From NCBI GenBank assembly GCA_019090615.1, contig JAHRVQ010000088.1, positions 1 through 47,672 of the forward strand: a stretch of 47,672 nt of DNA. Reading direction: 5' to 3'. Shown in pieces: positions 40,155 to 47,630 of the stretch. A model generated the notes under the pieces. The model was not told the origin of the DNA. It did not search any database and saw nothing but the letters and a program-made list of their open reading frames with translations. This DNA is from Pseudomonadales bacterium (GTDB taxonomy: Bacteria > Pseudomonadota > Gammaproteobacteria > Pseudomonadales > Azotimanducaceae). Both the position numbers and the translations under genes were made by a program. Every line of letters begins with the position of its first letter. Position 1 is the first letter of the stretch.

Positions 40155-41465
40155 TCACTCACCCACAGTTTGGCTGAGTTCGATACCAAACTGCACCGCC
40201 GCATTACCACCTAACATACGTGCTATGTCAGAATCGCCAATACCAGCAGTACTTAATTGCTCAATGGCATCCCAGGCTGAAGTGGTATCCTGCCGAGGGT
40301 AGTGAGAGGCCCAGACTATTTTTTCAATATAATCGCCAGGCAACTGCTGGATCATGCGCTCATCCGCATCAAAGCCCAACATCACCTCACCTTCGTCCCA
40401 CATTTCTTCTGGATCGGTGCGAACGGGATATTTAGTCAGCAGCGGAATAGTTAACGCGGAAGCTTCCATTTTTTCAAGAATCTCATCCATCCAGGAGGCC
40501 TTACCATGGGCCATAACCACTTTCATATCAGGATACCGCTGCATGACGGTAAAACCAATCAGAGTTGAACCGACAAACATATGATTATCCAGCCAGGGCG
40601 AAATAACAGGCGCCATTGGATGACCTAATTCCCCTGCTGCCAGAAAAGACATATTCGAACCCTGATTACCACCACCTGCCGTGGGGCCACCACCGGAGTC
40701 GCGCATTAACGACAGTTCACTTAACCGGCCTTTCATTTTTTCAATAAAGGGCGCATGTGAGGTCCATTCCGGCTCCCATAGGCCGCTTGCAGGATGCACT
40801 GCCGCAGTAACGCCCAACCCCTCCAACGCCGCCCATAAGGGGTCATAATAGGGGTGGGTAAAATAACGCCCCTCGATAAACATTGGCCGTATAAAGGCGC
40901 CTTTGAAACAGGGAATATTGGCGATACGCTGCAATTCTTCAACTGCAAAGTCCATATTTTGTAAAGGAATCATGGCGGCGGCAAATAAACGGGTCGGCGC
41001 TACTGCACAAAAATCTGCGATCCAGTTGTTATAAGCCCTTGCTAATGCCCAGGCAACGTCCGGATCTTCAATCAAATGAAAACCTTCAGCAAACCAGGTG
41101 GGGTAAAGCAGCGTCTGATCAACCCCCATAGCATCCATATCTTTTAGTCTTGCTTCAGGGTCTGAAGCACCTGCCGTTTTCTCATGGCGAATCGATGCAT
41201 CCAGCTCACCCACATCTTCCCAGCTCATACCCGGCCGCCAGATCGCATGACGGGGTATATTCGGATTCATGGAATCTCGAAACATCCGCCCATTCACCTT
41301 CAAATAGGAGTTATTGGCACCATCCTCGCGCCACAGGGCTGCCTTGCCCAAGACCCGATATTCAGGTTCGAGATACTCAGTCCAGATTGCCGCTGGTTCC
41401 ACCACATGCGAATCGCTATCAAAAACAGCAAAACTTTTTTTGCCACCACTACTGAGCTGATTCAT
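40155..41465 (-). CDS. Amidohydrolase family (amidohydrolase-2) protein
   Basis: This 436-aa TIM-barrel metal-dependent hydrolase of the ACMSD-like amidohydrolase-2 group starts with FDSDSHVVEPAAIW (DxH metal site). Later it has AAVHPASG, MVVMAHGKASW-like (KVVMAHGKASWMDE), and a C-terminal SHYPRQD Asp region. The family includes decarboxylases and C-C or C-O hydrolases. It starts within the last four bases of the next amidohydrolase gene (ATGA overlap), so the two are co-translated. It is one of three paralogues here, suggesting successive or heteromeric reactions on a related substrate. Confidence 0.9.
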   Translation of the reverse strand: MNQLSSGGKKSFAVFDSDSHVVEPAAIWTEYLEPEYRVLGKAALWREDGANNSYLKVNGRMFRDSMNPNIPRHAIWRPGMSWEDVGELDASIRHEKTAGASDPEARLKDMDAMGVDQTLLYPTWFAEGFHLIEDPDVAWALARAYNNWIADFCAVAPTRLFAAAMIPLQNMDFAVEELQRIANIPCFKGAFIRPMFIEGRYFTHPYYDPLWAALEGLGVTAAVHPASGLWEPEWTSHAPFIEKMKGRLSELSLMRDSGGGPTAGGGNQGSNMSFLAAGELGHPMAPVISPWLDNHMFVGSTLIGFTVMQRYPDMKVVMAHGKASWMDEILEKMEASALTIPLLTKYPVRTDPEEMWDEGEVMLGFDADERMIQQLPGDYIEKIVWASHYPRQDTTSAWDAIEQLSTAGIGDSDIARMLGGNAAVQFGIELSQTVGE

Positions 41466-42883
41466 GATTTCACCTCACCAATGGCTTGATCCAGGTTTCT
41501 ATTTTTCATGCCTGCTTCAGGCGTCATGGCAATATCGATTTCGGCCTGGGTGGGCCACCAGTCTGGTCGTTCAATTTCAGTAACTCGTTCGGTAATGAAT
41601 TTTTTCGGCGCCTCAATGTTATAGGCTCGGCGAGCATTTTCGCCCAAAAATTTTGCCTGATAAGATTCATCCAGATTACATTTATGCATAGTCTCAAGGG
41701 CACGCCAGACATCATCACCATCATGATGATAGACATCAGATGACCAGACCAAAATATCTTCATAAAATTCAGGCATCCTCGAAGGTGGCGCCTCGTCACC
41801 TTCAAAACCGGTCACGCAATGCTGGCCAAAAGTCTCGCTGGGCAGGTTTTTAAGTGGTCGCATAGCGCGCTCATTTTTATACAATTTATAATACTTGTCA
41901 CAATCATCAAGCACAAAGCTCAACCAGGTTGATGAAGCTTCAAAAACCGCAGCATTGAGCTTTGGAAAACGCTCAAATAACCCAGAAAAAAGTGCTGCCA
42001 CAACCCACAACGCAGCCTCAGACTGGAAATTTTGAACATTGGTTAAAAATGAATGCGGAATACCTGCAGAGCCGATAGTTCGGTTGATCAATTCTGAAGC
42101 AGAATATTGTTCGGTATAACCAGGTGGCTTAAGGGCCCCAAAAGCTGGAAACGGATGCATACCATAAACCATGCCGGTTTCCTCCATTGCTTTCCACAGA
42201 GGGTCAAACTTTGGCTGCAGTGGATAGTTGCCCATCGCATCAACTGGCCTTATCAGGCCCACACGGCAACCCTTACTAGCAACCCTGTAGACTTCCCGCA
42301 CGGCACTTTTAGTATCCTGAAGTGGTATCAGCGCGGCAAAGAACAACCGTTCAGGGTCTTCCTGACAATAATCATAGGCCCATTCATTATATGCCTTACA
42401 CATTGCCGCAGCACCATTGCCATTAATTAGCCAGGGATAGGTATCCACATCAGACGGGATACACATCACCTGGTCAATACCCTGTACATTCATATCTTTA
42501 AGCCGCGCTTTGGGGTCAGATGCACCATGATGATCCAGGTAATCCGACTGGTCTCGGGTTAATGCGGTCTCTGGTTTCAAGTTACGCACATTAAGCGCCC
42601 GTTGAATCGGGTGTTTCAGGCCTGGCCCAGCCACTGTCAACAAATTCAGCCGGCCGCGGGTACCACCGCGTCGCTCAGAACGCTGACCTGCGCCCAGGGT
42701 GTCATTGACCGTCATTTGATTAGTATCACTATCGTACCACATGGTGGTTTTAAGTGCCGCTAACTCATCGCGAGTCAGATATTCACCGGCACGCTCCCAA
42801 ATTAATGCAGGTTCAACGACGTGTGCATCACAATCGAAACTGGGGAAATTTTTACTCATCGGGGGAAATTTTTGAATCGGCAT
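41462..42883 (-). CDS. Amidohydrolase family (amidohydrolase-2) protein
   Basis: This 473-aa paralogue begins FPSFDCDAHVVEPALIWERAG, with the DxH metal motif. Internal GMHPFPAFG provides another His, FEASSTWLSF the next region, and WSSDVYHHDGDD the C-terminal Asp. An N-terminal insertion around residues 55-95 (Arg/Gly-rich RSERRGGTRGR) distinguishes it from its neighbour. The ATG at 42883 has AGGAG seven bases upstream. It begins the operon that continues to the esterase, with a plausible promoter and palindrome upstream. Confidence 0.9.
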   Translation of the reverse strand: MPIQKFPPMSKNFPSFDCDAHVVEPALIWERAGEYLTRDELAALKTTMWYDSDTNQMTVNDTLGAGQRSERRGGTRGRLNLLTVAGPGLKHPIQRALNVRNLKPETALTRDQSDYLDHHGASDPKARLKDMNVQGIDQVMCIPSDVDTYPWLINGNGAAAMCKAYNEWAYDYCQEDPERLFFAALIPLQDTKSAVREVYRVASKGCRVGLIRPVDAMGNYPLQPKFDPLWKAMEETGMVYGMHPFPAFGALKPPGYTEQYSASELINRTIGSAGIPHSFLTNVQNFQSEAALWVVAALFSGLFERFPKLNAAVFEASSTWLSFVLDDCDKYYKLYKNERAMRPLKNLPSETFGQHCVTGFEGDEAPPSRMPEFYEDILVWSSDVYHHDGDDVWRALETMHKCNLDESYQAKFLGENARRAYNIEAPKKFITERVTEIERPDWWPTQAEIDIAMTPEAGMKNRNLDQAIGEVKS

Positions 42884-42929
42884 ACAAAGCTCCTGTGATA
42901 CTTTGTTGAGTTCAGGTTATTAACCGCAA

Positions 42930-42966
42930 AATATAACCATCCCTGCTACTTAAGATCAAATTTGAT
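42930..42966 (-). promoter_or_regulatory. Promoter with overlapping 12-bp palindrome
   Basis: On the minus strand, TTGATC (42954-42959) and TATATT (42930-42935) are spaced by 18 bases, about 45 bases before the amidohydrolase ATG. The -35 is part of the perfect palindrome ATCAAATTTGAT (42955-42966), a good candidate operator. Confidence 0.5.
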
Positions 42967-43126
42967 TTTATATTGGGTTTTAATTTGAGGGCAATATCGG
43001 CGTGAGTATTCCTGTATGGGTAATATTCCATGGAAAATAATGTCACTAATATTGGCCGCATTTACGTTGCTGGCACGATGTTGAGCCACTAACCATAGAC
43101 AACCAGGCAATCACGAAATTAGGGCA

Positions 43127-43156
43127 AAAAAAAACGCCCTGTTACCAGGACGTTTT
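43127..43156 (-). terminator. Rho-independent terminator after the third amidohydrolase gene
   Basis: On the minus strand AAAACGTCCTG pairs with CAGGGCGTTTT (one G-U pair) around a GTAA tetraloop. The T run is nine bases long. Confidence 0.85.
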
Positions 43157-43230
43157 AATTTTAAACACAAGTCTCAGAATTATAATCCGGGACCTTCAGC
43201 GCAATTTGCTGACAACAAATTAACGCTTGA

Positions 43231-44358
43231 TTAAGCCGCAGCAACAAGTGGCTCTTCTGTAACAGGCAAATCATAAAGTGTCTTAACCGTGTCAAAACAA
43301 ATCATATTTCGCTCGTCATCATTCATATCAGCAGTATGCTCAGTTAATAATTCCTGAGACAAAGGCCAGGTTGAATCACTATGAGGAAAATCATTGGCCC
43401 ACATAAGACGTTCGGTATTCAACAAATGACGCATCTGGAAGGCAACCCAGTCGTCCTGGAAAGTAATATAAATATTTTCTCTGAAATATTCACTAGGCAG
43501 CTTCTCCAGTTCCTGACCTTTCATCCAGTAGCGATGACGCTTATACGCATGATCCATACGGTACATATAATGTGGCACCCAACCAGCATCGGCTTCAACA
43601 CAACAAATATTTAAATTAGGATTACGCTCAAAAACACCAGAGAAGATCAACATACCCATAATATCCTGACAACCACGAATAATTGACTGGAAGCTGTTAA
43701 TCGCCGGTCCACGATTCGAGTTCAAACCATCGGCAGAACTGGTCAGAATATGGAACGAAAGCGGTAACTTAAGATCAATAGAGGCTTGCCAAAATGCATC
43801 ATAAGCATGGTCATCATAATCAGAGAAACCTGGGTTACCTGGCATCATCACACCTTTAAACCCCATGTCCTTGATTTCTTGCAGCTCTTTAATGCCTTCA
43901 TCGATTGAACGAATCGCTATCTGGCCAAGACCGAATAGACGCTCAGGCGACTTATCAACAAAGGTTTGTAACCAACGATTGTAAGCATCAAAACAGGCTT
44001 TTTTATAATCCAGGTCTTTATGGTTACAAAGAATCATACCCACAGTAGGATAGATGATCTCAGCTGCAATACCGTCTCGGTCCTGGTCGGCGATACGCGC
44101 ATCGCCATCCCATCCGCCTTTCCATAATTCTTCAAATTTAACCCCTCGACCTTTCAGGTCAGCTGGGTTCTTGCCCGCTGCCGCTGCCAGGCCAACATTG
44201 ATAGGCTTATCCACCCCATCAACTTTAAACGCATCGCCGCCAACACCATCGTCGACCATGTGCGGTGCTCGGTCCTTATAGGCCGGTTCAATAAAATCGG
44301 TATAACAATTTGGCGGCTCGGTAATATGCGAGTCCGATGAAATCATCTTTTTGAGCAT
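43231..44358 (-). CDS. Amidohydrolase family (amidohydrolase-2) protein
   Basis: This 375-aa third paralogue has MISSDSHITEPPNCY (DxH) at the N-terminus, LSFHILTSSADG for the middle His, CVEADAGWVPHYMYR and a C-terminal WANDFPHSDSTWP. These closely follow the amidohydrolase-2 pattern seen in steroid- and terpenoid-type gene clusters. The ATG at 44358 with GGGGAAG upstream matches the family start; the frame extends to 44448, but that part looks non-coding. It stands between two terminators, so it may be transcribed alone, with its own promoter in the spacer to the right. Confidence 0.92.
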   Translation of the reverse strand: MLKKMISSDSHITEPPNCYTDFIEPAYKDRAPHMVDDGVGGDAFKVDGVDKPINVGLAAAAGKNPADLKGRGVKFEELWKGGWDGDARIADQDRDGIAAEIIYPTVGMILCNHKDLDYKKACFDAYNRWLQTFVDKSPERLFGLGQIAIRSIDEGIKELQEIKDMGFKGVMMPGNPGFSDYDDHAYDAFWQASIDLKLPLSFHILTSSADGLNSNRGPAINSFQSIIRGCQDIMGMLIFSGVFERNPNLNICCVEADAGWVPHYMYRMDHAYKRHRYWMKGQELEKLPSEYFRENIYITFQDDWVAFQMRHLLNTERLMWANDFPHSDSTWPLSQELLTEHTADMNDDERNMICFDTVKTLYDLPVTEEPLVAAA

Positions 44359-44772
44359 AGATTCTTCCCCTTCTGAGTTTGCTCCAGCAAGCTGGAAAGC
44401 TGATATTTGATTGTTCAAAAACAAGTTTAAAATACAATCTTGATACACTTTTAAAATACTGTTCGCATGGCCTTGTCACCCATATAGGCATCCAGATAGC
44501 CAGCCAAATAGGCAACCACACTTACAATAAACTTGCTTACTATATCGAAATAATACAGCAAAGCACAAATGTAAAATTATTTGCCTGCTATCTACCTGCT
44601 TGTAGCCCGGTAATTATCAGTCATTTAAAAAACAACAGGCAAAAAAAAACCCGAACCAAAGCTCGGGTTTTCAACAGGCAGAAATTTATACAATTTATAC
44701 TTAGCCTTAATCAGCGGCTTTAAACGGCGGCCCTACACCGACAAAAAACTCAACGATCAAGGACCAAAACGT
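44359..44772. other. AT-rich spacer, no gene
   Basis: About 410 bases hold the P450 terminator (44641-44671) and the presumed promoter of the third amidohydrolase gene. No credible gene. Confidence 0.6.
44641..44671 (-). terminator. Rho-independent terminator after the second CYP153 gene
   Basis: AAAACCCGA (44646-44654) pairs with TCGGGTTTT (44663-44671) around an eight-base loop. On the minus strand it continues into nine T residues. Confidence 0.88.
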
Positions 44773-46026
44773 TTATTTTTTCGAATGTAATACCACAGGG
44801 AGCTCAGTATAACCTTTAATCAGAGTATGTAAGGTCCTCACAGGCTCACCCACCACTTCAACAAATTCAAATCGCTTCATGATTTCTTCCCAGGTAACGC
44901 GTAGCTGCATTTCAGCCAATCGATTGCCCATGCAACGATGTATACCAAATCCAAAAGATAAATGCTCACGAGGCTTTTTACGATCGATAACCAACTCTTT
45001 AGGTCGATCAATAACAGTTTCGTCCCGATTTCCCGATACGTACCACATGACTACCTTATCGCCTTTCTTAATCAACTTACCGCCAACCTCAGTATCCTGA
45101 GTCGCGACGCGACGCATATGTGTCAACGGGGTCTGCCAACGGATGATTTCCGGTACCAGGGTTCTTATCAAACTATGATCCTGACGTAATTTATCGTATT
45201 CAGCCGGAAACTGATTCAAAGCCAGGACACCACCCGAAATTGAATTCCGCGTGGTATCGTTACCACCAACAATCAATAATATAAGATTACCCAGGTACTC
45301 GGCTGGATTGTTAACCAGGTCTTTTGTAGATTCGGCATTGGCCAGCATTGAAATCAAATCGGTACCGGGCTTACCCACTCGCTCGTGCCATAGGCGCGTA
45401 AAATATTCTACACACTCATATAACTCTGCGCGCCGAGCGTCTTCAGACTCAACCGTATTATCACCCGGAGAAGAAGTAGCAACATCAGACCAACGGGTTA
45501 ATTTGCGTCTTTCTTCAAAGGGAAAATCAAATAACGTCGCCAGCATCTGCGTCGTTAATTCTATAGAAACACGATCAACCCAATCAAATTCTTCACCTAT
45601 TGGCAGACCATCCAGAATAGTACCGATTCTTTCTCGAATCAGACCTTCCATCTTGGCCAGATTAACTGGCTGCACAGCAGGACTGACGGTAGCGCGTTGT
45701 ACATCATGTTTAGGCTGGTCCATCGCAATAAACATCGGCAGCGGGAAATCTTCCTGCATGTCCATAATCGTAATGGCTGGTTCAGAGGAAAAAAGATCGT
45801 GGTTTTTATCGACAAACATAATATCTTCGTACTTTGAGACCGACCAATAAGCGCCAAACTCACTATTTTCACAATAATGGACCGGCGCTTCTGTACGTAG
45901 TCGCTCAAACCAGGCCTCATGGACGTTATCCTGAAACAAACTGCCTCGGGCAACATGAAAATCACCATCCAAAGGAATCGAATAGGGATCAGTAATACGC
46001 TCTTCTGTCATTGTTGTTTCGCTCAT
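44773..46026 (-). CDS. Cytochrome P450, CYP153 family
   Basis: This 417-aa soluble P450 has GGNDTT (254-259), E293-R296 (EIIRWQ) and FGFGIHRCMG with Cys365. PKHDVQRATVSPAVQP, SIELTTQMLATLFDFPFE and VVMWYVSGNRDE are CYP153 hallmarks. It is closely similar to the P450 at 28878, especially in the haem and I-helix regions. It lies 248 bases downstream of a putidaredoxin-type ferredoxin on the same strand, its probable electron donor. Likely role: hydroxylation of an unactivated methyl or ring carbon as the entry step. ATG with AAGAGAATG-type leader; ribosome-binding site AAGG/GAGA is moderate. Confidence 0.92.
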   Translation of the reverse strand: MSETTMTEERITDPYSIPLDGDFHVARGSLFQDNVHEAWFERLRTEAPVHYCENSEFGAYWSVSKYEDIMFVDKNHDLFSSEPAITIMDMQEDFPLPMFIAMDQPKHDVQRATVSPAVQPVNLAKMEGLIRERIGTILDGLPIGEEFDWVDRVSIELTTQMLATLFDFPFEERRKLTRWSDVATSSPGDNTVESEDARRAELYECVEYFTRLWHERVGKPGTDLISMLANAESTKDLVNNPAEYLGNLILLIVGGNDTTRNSISGGVLALNQFPAEYDKLRQDHSLIRTLVPEIIRWQTPLTHMRRVATQDTEVGGKLIKKGDKVVMWYVSGNRDETVIDRPKELVIDRKKPREHLSFGFGIHRCMGNRLAEMQLRVTWEEIMKRFEFVEVVGEPVRTLHTLIKGYTELPVVLHSKK

Positions 46027-46274
46027 TCTCTTACCTTTTACACGTGTTTCGTTTAGCCCTTGTCATCAATTCATCGGTTTTCTTCAGGCACAGGGGTGCC
46101 CGTGAAGATAACAAAAGCATCAATTTTTTTTGCAACGATAAAAATTTGTGTTAAAAATTTACGTTGAAAATTTCAGGCGAATTTTGTTGCTTAACCCTGA
46201 CAACTTCTTTTGTGATCAGGGCTTTACCGGAACGTTTATAGCTCCGCACCAACAAACCAGTTTGCCTGAGCCCC

Positions 46275-46595
46275 CTAGTATTGAAATTCTGGCAAGTTGA
46301 TAACTATACCGTCCAGTTCGTCGGTAACAGCTATCTGACAGGACAAACGAGAGTTGCTCTGTCTGTCTGGGTTAAGGTCCAGCATATTCTCTTCCTGAGT
46401 TGATATACTACCCACTTTGCTTAACCAGCCCTCATCCACAAGAACATGACACGTTGCGCAGGAACATTCCCCGCCGCAATCTGCGTCGATTCCAGCAACG
46501 CCATTGTCTACTGCTGCATTCATCACTGACATGCCGTCACTTGCCTCGACAACACTTTTCTCGCCGCTGTGATGAATAAAGATAATTTCCGCCAT
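46275..46595 (-). CDS. [2Fe-2S] ferredoxin, putidaredoxin/adrenodoxin type
   Basis: This 106-aa ferredoxin has the cluster motif C40-x5-C46-x2-C49 and C86, exactly the putidaredoxin spacing; an extra Cys44 lies within the loop. LNPDRQSNSRLSCQI is the characteristic region before the last ligand. It delivers single electrons to class I P450s. Its position just upstream of the CYP153 gene makes that pairing very likely. The matching NADH-dependent ferredoxin reductase is not in the window. ACGGAGTACTAG precedes the ATG. Confidence 0.95.
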   Translation of the reverse strand: MAEIIFIHHSGEKSVVEASDGMSVMNAAVDNGVAGIDADCGGECSCATCHVLVDEGWLSKVGSISTQEENMLDLNPDRQSNSRLSCQIAVTDELDGIVINLPEFQY

Positions 46596-46675
46596 CTAGT
46601 ACTCCGTAGATCTGTCTATTATTGAATTCGGGGTGCATTTTGGTTCGTTGAGCGGCGTTCGAAAAGGTGAGATTA

Positions 46676-46705
46676 GGCCAAATTTTGATGGTATGTGGCC
46701 AAATT
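46676..46705. promoter_or_regulatory. Direct repeat, possible operator upstream of ferredoxin
   Basis: GGCCAAATT occurs at 46676-46684 and 46697-46705, exactly 21 bp apart (two helical turns), about 85 bases upstream of the ferredoxin start. The first copy overlaps CCAAATTTTGAT, a degenerate relative of the palindrome at 42955. Confidence 0.3.
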
Positions 46706-46817
46706 CAAATTTATTCTTACACAAACACCAAAGGGTCAGCGCTATACAGAGGTAGACTCTGCCATTAAAAATTACTCAGCCATCAAACCAGCCGACAAAC
46801 ACTTCATTTACGAGTAT

Positions 46818-46852
46818 AGGCGGGTATTCCATAACCTATGGAATACCCGCCT
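46818..46852. repeat. Perfect 16-bp inverted repeat with 3-base loop
   Basis: AGGCGGGTATTCCATA (46818-46833) and TATGGAATACCCGCCT (46837-46852) form an exact hairpin with loop ACC, followed on the plus strand by TTT. It could be a terminator, but no plus-strand gene precedes it; a repetitive palindromic element is another option. Confidence 0.8.
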
Positions 46853-47035
46853 TTTACCCGCCGAGCGGTTATTTTTAGAACGCAGCGCGAGGCAATTTAG
46901 TAAAAAATTAGCGACAGATTAGCGACAGAGCTGGGATCGTTTAGTAAGAATCCAATACAGAACGACAGGAGAACTGCACAAAAAAAGTACAGAAAGACAA
47001 GCTGGGCTCAGCGAGCCGAAGAGGGGGGGGTTAAC

Positions 47036-47075
47036 GTAAAAAGGCGAGTGGTCTCTGACCTGCTCGCCTTTTTAC
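47036..47075 (-). terminator. Rho-independent terminator after the MaoC gene
   Basis: GTAAAAAGGCGAG (47036-47048) pairs perfectly with CTCGCCTTTTTAC (47063-47075) around a 14-base loop, giving T runs on both strands. It is 20 bases past the MaoC stop. Confidence 0.92.
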
Positions 47076-47095
47076 ACTGCATGTTATCGTACGAA

Positions 47096-47509
47096 CTAGC
47101 CAGGAATATTCACAGAGGCGGTGCCAAAAACCCGCGTTTCACCTTTGGAATTGGCAACCGTAATATCAATTTCAACCAGCCGTTCATCTTCATTGATATC
47201 AGTGACCACACCAGTGATCGAATGTTCTTCATCGGCAATCACCGCAGCCCTGAATACCGTATCAATAGATTTAATATCAGCGGTAGGTGCCCAACTATGT
47301 ATCATAGCAACCAGATAACCCTGGCTCAAAATACCCGGTATCATAGCACCAGGCAAACCTTCTTTACGGGCCGCCTCGTGACTGTTAAATCGTGCTGCGT
47401 TCCAACCCACAAGAGAAGCGAACTTACTGGCAGTCTGAAGTGAAGTATCAGGCACAAAAGCCGGCAATTCTTCACCAAACTCGACGTCTTTAATTGCTGC
47501 AATAGCCAT
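47096..47509 (-). CDS. MaoC-like hot-dog hydratase, second subunit
   Basis: This 137-aa single hot-dog-domain protein has WNAARFNSHEAARKEGLPGAMIPGILSQ-type sequence (about 34-61), the position where R-hydratases carry the catalytic Asp/His. The Asp is replaced (FNSHEAA, Asn then His), so the active residues may be shared with a partner. Its ATG overlaps by one base the stop of an upstream partial gene that also looks MaoC-like. The arrangement resembles two-gene hydratases for bulky enoyl-CoA substrates, such as those of steroid side chains. A strong terminator follows. Confidence 0.9.
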   Translation of the reverse strand: MAIAAIKDVEFGEELPAFVPDTSLQTASKFASLVGWNAARFNSHEAARKEGLPGAMIPGILSQGYLVAMIHSWAPTADIKSIDTVFRAAVIADEEHSITGVVTDINEDERLVEIDITVANSKGETRVFGTASVNIPG

Positions 47510-47630
47510 TAGCTTTTCTCCCGCATAACGATTCGGCTATCTGCGTTAGCCACATGAGTACCGTCTTCATCAAAAAATTCTATTCGCGCTACAATAAATA
47601 CCATTCGTCCTGATCGACCGGTTTTTGTAT
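47509..47630 (-). CDS. MaoC N-terminal-type dehydratase domain protein, partial (3' end)
   Basis: Reading leftward from the adapter junction, an open frame ends in the segment TKTGRSGRMVFIV and ...ANADSRIVMREKS before TAA (47509-47511). This matches the C-terminal strands of FAS1-like/MaoC N-terminal dehydratase domains. About 40 codons are present and the 5' part is off the contig. The stop overlaps the next gene's ATG (TAATG), indicating translational coupling and a likely heteromeric hydratase. Confidence 0.75.

Larger units (their letters stand above)
42884..43230. other. Promoter/terminator spacer, no gene
   Basis: About 350 bases contain a promoter with palindrome for the leftward amidohydrolase operon and a terminator for the third amidohydrolase gene. 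There is no coding frame of note. Confidence 0.6.
46596..47095. other. Spacer with hairpins, no accepted gene
   Basis: About 500 bases lie between the ferredoxin and MaoC genes. They hold a GGCCAAATT direct repeat, a perfect 16-bp hairpin, a G8 run and the MaoC terminator. A 75-codon frame starting at a GTG (46695) runs through the hairpin; I do not accept it as a gene. Confidence 0.5.

Noticed and set aside
46695-46922. 75-codon plus-strand frame in the ferredoxin/MaoC spacer
   Set aside because: It starts at GTG without a ribosome-binding site, spans a perfect hairpin, and the product matches nothing I know.
1-47630. tRNA, rRNA, insertion sequences, transposases, prophage genes
   Set aside because: I looked for cloverleaf-like segments, conserved rRNA stretches and transposase motifs and saw none.
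5907-47630. Firm assignment as a steroid degradation locus
   Set aside because: Several enzyme classes fit, but KshA/KshB, KstD, HsaD-type hydrolase, thiolases and aldolases are not visible, so the substrate stays open.
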